Source: CAZBLK01 sp964492715 (GTDB taxonomy: Bacteria > Bacillota > Clostridia > Lachnospirales > WRBF01). From it: a stretch of 47,244 bases of DNA. The notes beneath the pieces were generated by a model. The model saw nothing but the letters and a program-made list of their open reading frames with translations, ran no database searches and had not been told where the DNA came from. Positions 41,677 through 47,244 of this stretch are shown here, piece after piece. A program made the position numbers and the translations under genes. The stretch covers positions 1 to 47,244 of the forward strand of contig CAZBLK010000022.1 in NCBI GenBank assembly GCA_964492715.1. Direction: 5' to 3'. Numbering within the stretch: position 1 is the stretch's first letter; the number at the start of each line of letters is the position of its first letter.

Positions 41677-43557
41677 ATGTCAAAGCTACTACAAAAATAT
41701 GCAAGGCATCAAAAGCCGTTCAATTATGAAAGGCTTGTAAAAAGCAGTGAAACAGCTATTCGGCTGACAGACAAAGCCATTTCTTTAATGCAAGACAATG
41801 TGTTTGCTACAATGCTTAACTATGTGTCTAATTGTATTTTTCAGGCGGCGACAAACGCACGCCTTAGTAGCTATGACGAAAAAATATATGATTATTACAA
41901 GTCTATTATAGAAAGCTACATAGAGGTAGTTTTGCTTTACGACCTTAACAGGCAGCTGCTTACATCAAGCCGCCTGCGTGTAATTGTGGACGGCATTTAC
42001 GCCGTTTTAAACTCGCAAATTAAACAGCAAGAGCATGACGACGAACTTTCAAAAGGCAAAAAGGGTAGTAACCCAATTATTTTAGAAAAACGTGCTATAA
42101 TTGGCTCTGGTATAAACATTTGCATACGAAACATAAGAAGCCTGCATGAAAAACTTTTGTTTGACACGGACGATTACACGGAAATGCTTTTGAAGCAAAG
42201 CATTACAAAGGAAAATGTGTCGGCAATTTCTACAGAAATGTTTGACAAAGTTTGTGCAGAAATTTTCCAAGATGTTTACAAAAGTTATGCAGAAGCAATT
42301 ACGCTTTGTCATAAAAACCTGTACGACTTTTCACAAAGGAAAGCTATGTACGGCTACTACGAGCTTTTGAAAAAGGAATACGACCTTCTTTCTTCTTTAA
42401 TTATCATTCAAGTAAACGCACTTGAAGCTGCATTAAAAAGCGCACCTTGCACAAAAGAGGAAGCTGAGTTTGTTTCAGCATTTGTTAAAATTTTGCAACA
42501 AGCGTATCAATATTTAGGCTCTGGGCTTGCGGAAATTTCGGAGTGTTTTAAAGAAATTGATAAAAGCAACACAGGCACTGGGCTTTTGACAATGACACAA
42601 TTTAAAGAAGAACTGCTGGCAGCAGAGGACGAACGCCGCCCACAAACAGAAGCCGCTTTAATGAAGCTTGCGCATGAACACGAAACAGCACTTTGCGGTT
42701 TTTATGAACAGCTTAACACACTTTCAGACGAGCTTCTCGACAAAATTGTTGGCGGACAAAATTATTACAAAACAATTTACGACATGCAAAAAGAAGTGTC
42801 AGAGCAAATTGTAATGACTGATGAAATTATGTCGGCTTTTTCAAAAATATTAGAGCATTACGAAGCAAACAAAGAAACTCTTTTAAAAACCGAGCAAGCA
42901 GAAATTATAAAAGGTATATCAGAAACAATTTCTATAAAGCTTGAAAATATGCAAGAAACAAAAGTTTCGTTTGAGGACACGGCAAACGAAATTATAAAAG
43001 GGTATAAGGGAGAACGGCTTTCTGTATCTGACGAGGAACGGGAAAAGTGCTTTGGTCATGCAATTAACGCATGGAATTTTTATGTAAAGGAAAAAAGAGC
43101 AGAACGCCCAGAATTTATTGACCTTGTTTTGAACGAAAACGAAATTACAGAAACGCTTGGTGCGACAGTTGACAAGCTAAAAGTTTCGTATGAAAACAAA
43201 ATGAATGAAAACATAGGTGACTTTAAAAAGGAATGTCTTTTGTTTGAAATTAGCACGTTTGAGGAAATTATTAGCTATTCGGTTTCACGGCTTTTACAGT
43301 CGGACGACAAAGACATAAAGGCGTACTGTAATTGCATACAAACAGCAACCGAAACTATAATGGTAATTTTAAAAAAGAACGACATTGAAATAATTAGACC
43401 ATTACCGCACGAACAATTTAACGCCAAAGAACACGAAGTTTTTATGGCAGAAAAAAACGCCGACTTCAAAAAAGGCGAAATAATAAAAACAATGAACAGT
43501 GGCTATAAACAACGTGGCACAGTAATAATGCGTGCCAACATAATAGCCGCAAGATAA
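41677..43557 (+). CDS. Large helical protein with C-terminal GrpE-like domain (putative nucleotide-exchange factor)
   Basis: 626 residues, almost wholly alpha-helical with long coiled-coil-like stretches; no membrane segment. The last 60 residues follow the GrpE signature: KKNDIEIIRPLPHEQFNAKE, where FNAKEHEVF (581-589) matches GrpE FDPNLHEAV, and GEIIKTMNSGYKQRGTVIMR, where GY at 609-610 matches VVEVLQKGYKLNGRVLR. The preceding helices (ECLLFEISTFEEIISYSVSR onward) take the place of GrpE's four-helix bundle. The first 450 or so residues are unrelated to GrpE that I can see. GrpE opens the Hsp70 ATPase to release ADP; here it would serve the flanking Hsp70s. SD GAGAGG 6 bases before the ATG. 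Confidence 0.75.
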   Translation: MSKLLQKYARHQKPFNYERLVKSSETAIRLTDKAISLMQDNVFATMLNYVSNCIFQAATNARLSSYDEKIYDYYKSIIESYIEVVLLYDLNRQLLTSSRLRVIVDGIYAVLNSQIKQQEHDDELSKGKKGSNPIILEKRAIIGSGINICIRNIRSLHEKLLFDTDDYTEMLLKQSITKENVSAISTEMFDKVCAEIFQDVYKSYAEAITLCHKNLYDFSQRKAMYGYYELLKKEYDLLSSLIIIQVNALEAALKSAPCTKEEAEFVSAFVKILQQAYQYLGSGLAEISECFKEIDKSNTGTGLLTMTQFKEELLAAEDERRPQTEAALMKLAHEHETALCGFYEQLNTLSDELLDKIVGGQNYYKTIYDMQKEVSEQIVMTDEIMSAFSKILEHYEANKETLLKTEQAEIIKGISETISIKLENMQETKVSFEDTANEIIKGYKGERLSVSDEEREKCFGHAINAWNFYVKEKRAERPEFIDLVLNENEITETLGATVDKLKVSYENKMNENIGDFKKECLLFEISTFEEIISYSVSRLLQSDDKDIKAYCNCIQTATETIMVILKKNDIEIIRPLPHEQFNAKEHEVFMAEKNADFKKGEIIKTMNSGYKQRGTVIMRANIIAAR

Positions 43558-43585
43558 AGCTATAACCTTCCCCACCCCCAAAAAT

Positions 43586-43639
43586 GGGTCAAGGGGCAAG
43601 CCCCTTGCGGGGGTTTGGGGGCAGCGCCCCCAAGGTCTT
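43586..43639 (+). repeat. GC-rich palindromic repeat, forward copy
   Basis: GGGTCAAGGGGCAAGCCCCT then TGCGGGGGTTTGGGGGCAGC and GCCCCCAAGGTCTTA; AGAGCC of other copies is AGCGCC here. It fills the gap between the GrpE-like gene and the next Hsp70. Confidence 0.92.
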
Positions 43640-43671
43640 AATCTTTAACGTCCCAAGCCTAGGTGAACAAA

Positions 43672-45249
43672 ATGAATTGGAAAAAATACAAATTACTTCC
43701 ACAAAACCAAAAACAAGACGAAGCCGACTTCGTCATAGGCATAGACATAGGCAATGACTCGTCTTGCATTGCCTACTTTGATAAAGCCCGTAAACAACCC
43801 GAAATTATAGACATAAGCGGCGGTTACGGGAAGCCGACTATGCCCACAGTCATTCAATACGTCACCGAAACAAAAGAATGGGTGTTTGGTGAGTATGCCC
43901 TTTTGAACAAAGGCTCAGGCGGCGACATTACACTAAGCAGCATTGTCGAGCGCCTAGGCAAAATGGAATATATAGAAATAGACGAAAAACCAATTGCCAT
44001 TACAAGCATACTAGGCATTTTTATAAAAGAACTAATTAGAAGCGTAAAAAACATAAACCCAAACGCTGAAATTGTGGGAATTATTGTTGCTATACCAAGC
44101 TACCTTTCCGAGCAAGCAAAGGCCGAGCTTGCGCAGGCGTTTAAATACGCAGGGCTTGAAAAGGAAGTTATTAGCCTTGTAACAGACAGAGAGTGCATTT
44201 TTGCAAGGCACTACTACGGCAAAGAACCTATAAAAGAAAAGGTAATGCTTCTTGACTTTGGCAGCCGTGACTTACGTGGCGGCGTTTACGAAGTAAGCGT
44301 AAATTCGGAAGAACAAACGGTTGAATTGCACAGCCTTTCCTCACTGTTTGACAATAACATAAGCACAAAAAAAATTAACAACCTTATAACAAGCTTTTTA
44401 ACCGAGTGCTACTTGCAAGAGCTTAACACAACATTAAACAAGCTTCAACCCCAAACAAAGCACCAGCTTGAAGCGTTTTCGTACCAGCACAAAGACTTGC
44501 TTTTTCAAAAAGGAATTAGCTCAAAGCCAGTACGTGTTTACTTTAACTTTGCGTACCCTCCGTTTCAAAAAACGGTTTCAAAGGACGACATAGACAAAGT
44601 AATTTCAAACGTAAGGGAAGACTTTAACGGCTTCCTTAGAAACGTGCTTGAAAAAACTATAAGCGAAGATACAGGTGACAAGCTAAAAGACATTGACACA
44701 ATTATAGCAACAGGCGGCGGCTTTGAAATGTTTTGGGCACGTGAAGCTTTGCAGGAATATTTTCCAAAAACAAGCATTTCGTTTTACAAAAACTCAAAAG
44801 GCGTAATTGCCGAAGGCGCATCGATAATTTCGTCGTCAATGCTTGGGCTAATAAATTATCCAAAGTTTAGCACTATAGACCAAAACCAAATTTCGGTTGA
44901 TATTGGTATAAAAACATTTTATGACAAAAAGGAACGGTTTGTTCCGCTTATCGAGCGCAACTCGTTTTGGTGGCAAACTCCAGAACAAAAAACTGTGCTT
45001 ATAAACGAAAAAACCGATAAACCAGTCGTAATAAACTTTTTTATGCGGAACGCTTATGGCGACGTAAAATTAATTAACTCAATACAATTAGACGGGCTTC
45101 CAGAACGCCCAAAGGGAACGACAAAAATCGGCATTGCATTAAACTTTAAAAGCTACTTTGAACTGACAGCAACTTTTACCGATAAAGGCTTCGGCGAAAT
45201 GTTCCCAAAAACTGATTTTGAAAAAACATATGCGTTGACTATTTCATGA
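43672..45249 (+). CDS. Degenerate Hsp70-like protein (cluster Hsp70 no. 2)
   Basis: 525 residues with the Hsp70 outline but degraded active site. Phosphate-1 is GIDIGNDSS (23-31) instead of GTTNS; the catalytic Lys position is Val92 (SSIVERLG for SIKRxxG); the NEPTAAA block is TDRECIFARHY; phosphate-2 is DFGSRDLRGG (195 on) instead of DFGGGTFD. The adenosine loop IATGGGF (345-351) and a beta-type substrate domain (QLDGLPERPKGTTKIGIALN) remain. ATP hydrolysis seems unlikely; nucleotide or partner binding may persist. From memory it resembles clostridial DUF5716 proteins. ATG at 43672 chosen (AGGTGA 6 bases upstream) over a GTG three codons earlier. Confidence 0.82.
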   Translation: MNWKKYKLLPQNQKQDEADFVIGIDIGNDSSCIAYFDKARKQPEIIDISGGYGKPTMPTVIQYVTETKEWVFGEYALLNKGSGGDITLSSIVERLGKMEYIEIDEKPIAITSILGIFIKELIRSVKNINPNAEIVGIIVAIPSYLSEQAKAELAQAFKYAGLEKEVISLVTDRECIFARHYYGKEPIKEKVMLLDFGSRDLRGGVYEVSVNSEEQTVELHSLSSLFDNNISTKKINNLITSFLTECYLQELNTTLNKLQPQTKHQLEAFSYQHKDLLFQKGISSKPVRVYFNFAYPPFQKTVSKDDIDKVISNVREDFNGFLRNVLEKTISEDTGDKLKDIDTIIATGGGFEMFWAREALQEYFPKTSISFYKNSKGVIAEGASIISSSMLGLINYPKFSTIDQNQISVDIGIKTFYDKKERFVPLIERNSFWWQTPEQKTVLINEKTDKPVVINFFMRNAYGDVKLINSIQLDGLPERPKGTTKIGIALNFKSYFELTATFTDKGFGEMFPKTDFEKTYALTIS

Positions 45250-45278
45250 TACTCATATATCACCATATGATGAATTTA

Positions 45279-45341
45279 AAACAAAAGTTTTGTCCACTTT
45301 TTCAAAAGTGGCGGGGTTTGGGGCAGAGCCCCAAGGTCTTT
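45279..45341 (+). repeat. Composite repeat between Hsp70 genes 2 and 3
   Basis: AAAACAAAAGTTTTGTCCAC, a CCACTTTTTCAAAAGTGG hairpin, then CGGGGTTTGGGGCAGAGCCCCAAGGTCTT. The right half is the standard GC-rich element; the left half matches the variant at 39764. Confidence 0.85.
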
Positions 45342-45378
45342 CCCTAAGTAAACCAAATAAAGAGGTGAAGCAACTTTC

Positions 45379-47022
45379 ATGAAATGGGAAGAAGCAAAAC
45401 AATCAATAGAAGAAACTGGTGTTCTGCACGAGGATTTGTACGTCCTTGGCATTGACCTTGGCACAACAAATTCAATTATAAGCTATTGGGACGCAGCATC
45501 AAAAAAACCAGAGCCTATAGACATTTCAAACGGCTTTGGCAAAATTCCGCTTGCTTCCGTGGTGCAGTTTCGCAAGGACGAAGACGGCGGCGAGGGCGAA
45601 TGGGTAATTGGCGAAGAAGCGTATCGCTCTATGAAAATTTACCCAGAAACTACTGTTCGCTCCATAAAGCGCAAAATGGGCTCTAATGAAACAGTGCATA
45701 TCGACGGCAAAGACTATTTGCCAGAAGAAATTTCGGCTAAAATTTTAAACGAGCTTATAGAAAACGTAAAAAGCTTAAACCCAAAGGCAGAAATTGCAGG
45801 GCTTGTCGTTTCAGTGCCTTATGACTTTGACGACGCCGCAAAAAAAGCAACTATGCGTGCGTGCGAACTTGCAGGGCTTTCCGAAAAGTTAATTTGTTTA
45901 ATTGAAGAACCAAAGGCGGCGGCACTTGCGTACAACTTCCGCCACAGCCTTGACAAAGATGAAAAAATAATGGTGTTCGACTTTGGCGGTGGAACGCTTG
46001 ACATTACAATTTTCCATGTGGTGGAAAAGGACAGCGCACGAATTAAGCTTCAAGTAATTTCAGAAGGCGGCGAGGCGTTCCACGGCGGCGACAACGTGGA
46101 CGACATTTTACAGGAAGCTTGCTATAAATTTATTTTTGATAAAACAAAGCAAAACCGTGAGGACATAGCGGTGGAAAACCAAGTGGAACTTTCTGCACGT
46201 GCAAGGGAAACAAAGGAGCGGCTTTCGGGCGTAAAAAGCTTTCGTATCCCGTTTACGTTTTGTATTCCGCCGTTTGTGGAACAGCTTACACGTGAACAGT
46301 TTGAGGGGCTTATTGGGCAGTTTATAGACAAAACCAGAAAGCTTGTGCTAAAGGCTTTGCGTGAAGCCTACACAGGCTCTTTAACACCGCAAGACATTGA
46401 CAGGGTACTTCTTGAGGGCGGCTCGTCACAAATGCCGTGGGTTAAAGACATGCTTATAGAAATTTTTAACGATGAAAACAAAATTTACACGTCAGAACGC
46501 CCGGCGCTTGACATTTCCATTGGGGCAACGTATTATGCCGCAATGAAGATGGGGCTTTTGGAACAGCCCGACATGGAAGCCGAAAAGCTTACAGTCGAGT
46601 TTGAAACAACAGTGCCACATGACATTGGGCTTGCTGTTACAAACGGCAAGCGGCGGTCGTTTTTCACAATGATACGGCGTGGAACGTCGTATCCGCTTGC
46701 TAAAAAAAGCCAAGTGTTTACGCTTTCGGGCGACAACCCAGAGGACATGACAAACTTTAGCCTTGAAATAATGGAGCGTATCGACAAAGAGGACACTATA
46801 GAAAACTGCAAGCTAATTGGTGAAGTTGAAATTGTGGGCTTGCCAAAGCGTCCAAGCGGCAAGACACGGCTTAAAGTTACGCTTATGACAGAAGAAGAAG
46901 GCGGGCTTGTAAAAGGAAGTGTTGAGGACATGGGCTTTGGGGCGGAGTTTGAAGCTAGTGGGTATAAGCAAAGCTTTGACCCTAGCAGGTTTACGGCGGT
47001 TAGGCTTGAAGCTGGGCTATAA
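45379..47022 (+). CDS. Hsp70-family chaperone ATPase, lid-less (cluster Hsp70 no. 3)
   Basis: 547 residues. Intact ATPase motifs: GIDLGTTNS (24-32), Lys97 in SIKRKMG, Glu177 in EEPKAAAL, DFGGGTLD (201-208), LEGGSSQMPWV (345-355). The C-terminal part (about 410-547) follows the DnaK substrate-binding beta domain: VPHDIGLAVTNGKRRSFFTM, GTSYPLAKKSQVFTLSGDNP, VGLPKRPSGKTRLKVTL; there is no helical lid. AGAGGTGA stands 10 bases before the ATG. The N-terminal 20 residues precede the fold and resemble a short adaptor. It is the last cluster gene visible. Confidence 0.92.
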   Translation: MKWEEAKQSIEETGVLHEDLYVLGIDLGTTNSIISYWDAASKKPEPIDISNGFGKIPLASVVQFRKDEDGGEGEWVIGEEAYRSMKIYPETTVRSIKRKMGSNETVHIDGKDYLPEEISAKILNELIENVKSLNPKAEIAGLVVSVPYDFDDAAKKATMRACELAGLSEKLICLIEEPKAAALAYNFRHSLDKDEKIMVFDFGGGTLDITIFHVVEKDSARIKLQVISEGGEAFHGGDNVDDILQEACYKFIFDKTKQNREDIAVENQVELSARARETKERLSGVKSFRIPFTFCIPPFVEQLTREQFEGLIGQFIDKTRKLVLKALREAYTGSLTPQDIDRVLLEGGSSQMPWVKDMLIEIFNDENKIYTSERPALDISIGATYYAAMKMGLLEQPDMEAEKLTVEFETTVPHDIGLAVTNGKRRSFFTMIRRGTSYPLAKKSQVFTLSGDNPEDMTNFSLEIMERIDKEDTIENCKLIGEVEIVGLPKRPSGKTRLKVTLMTEEEGGLVKGSVEDMGFGAEFEASGYKQSFDPSRFTAVRLEAGL

Positions 47023-47029
47023 AAAGAAC

Positions 47030-47155
47030 AAGACCTTGGGGGGACGGTAAAAGACAAGACCTTGGGGGGACGGTAAAAGACAAGACCTTGGGGGGACAGT
47101 AAAAGACAAGACCTTGGGGGGACAGTAAAAGACAAGACCTTGGGGGGGCGGCCCC
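47030..47155 (-). repeat. 26-bp tandem repeat grown from a reverse GC-rich element
   Basis: AAGACCTTGGGGGG recurs at 47030, 47056, 47082, 47108 and 47134, a strict 26-base period with the linker ACGGTAAAAGAC or ACAGTAAAAGAC between. Copies 1-2 carry ACGG and 3-4 ACAG, so the array grew by internal duplication. Confidence 0.95.
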
Positions 47156-47244
47156 CAAGCCCCCCCAAGGGGCCCCGCCCCGGAACCGGGGTTTTGGGGG
47201 GGTGGGGTTTGGAGGTGTGTGGGGGGGGTAAGCTGAGGTGTTTA
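47134..47244 (-). repeat. Reverse GC-rich element and G-run tail at the window edge
   Basis: The fifth AAGACCTTGG runs into GGGGGCGGCCCCCAAGCCCC, then CCCAAGGGGCCCCGCCCC, an inverted element with altered arms, followed by many G-runs (GGGG, GGGGGGG, GGGG, GGGGGGGG) able to form a G-quadruplex. No gene is seen in 47023-47244. Confidence 0.75.

Noticed and set aside
39870..47022. Canonical dnaK-grpE-dnaJ operon
   Set aside because: Hsp70s lack the lid, the GrpE-like protein is three times too long, no J-domain or CIRCE is present.
47030..47155. Evenly spaced repeats suggestive of a CRISPR array
   Set aside because: Period is only 26 bases, the between-repeat sequence is itself repeated, and no cas gene is near.
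46533..47168. Long minus-strand frame with a repeated PPRSC / PPKVLSFTV pattern
   Set aside because: It is the shadow of the 26-bp tandem array and of the third Hsp70 gene; no SD, and the repeat period is not a multiple of three.

Overview
The window is low-GC DNA with strong Shine-Dalgarno (SD) sequences, several TTG/GTG starts, a sporulation gene (spoIIE), a flagellar export gene (flhA) and clostridial-type gene families. It most likely comes from an anaerobic, spore-forming, motile member of the Clostridia. No RNA genes, CRISPR array or complete insertion sequence were seen.

Layout. 1-538 (-): 5' part of flhA with a 10-base homopolymer in its early codons. 856-8448 (+): purine-interconversion run with a GuaA-like protein that lacks its PP-loop Asp, purB, an acetyltransferase, a small membrane protein, a divergent purA, a small hypothetical protein and recD2. 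8559-9140 (-): a second acetyltransferase. 9361-12507 (-): sugar ABC importer (lipoprotein plus two permeases), divergent from 12917-16007 (+) galE, a sugar-1-P nucleotidyltransferase and a NahK-type hexosamine 1-kinase; together these look like an amino-sugar uptake and activation locus. 16120-17190 (-): secreted transglutaminase-like protein. 17348-20492 (-): YtrA-type GntR regulator, ABC ATPase and permease, behind a consensus promoter with an overlapping palindromic operator. 20883-23240 (+): spoIIE with a Spo0A-type promoter. 23337-31542 (-): glyoxalase, two half-size chromate transporters, an acidic membrane peptide, NUDIX, PrsW, TraX, LCP protein, HD-GYP protein and lgt. 31814-33314 (+): ECF sigma factor and RsiV-like anti-sigma. 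33332-33583: remnant of an ISAs1-type transposase.

33787-47022 (+) is the most interesting part. Seven collinear genes encode a P-loop PEPCK/HPr-kinase-like protein (DUF4914-like), an Ig-like protein and a large helical-repeat protein (together resembling the halves of DUF5717), two Hsp70-type ATPases with intact catalytic motifs, a third Hsp70 with lost catalytic residues, and a 626-residue helical protein whose C-terminus carries a GrpE-like motif. This looks like a dedicated Hsp70 machine with its own nucleotide-exchange factor and no J-protein, function unknown. From the second gene onward every gene is followed by a member of a GC-rich palindromic repeat family that is much rarer in the rest of the window. 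The last copy, at the right edge, has expanded into a 26-bp tandem repeat.

Functions rest on motif recognition by eye; no database search was possible.
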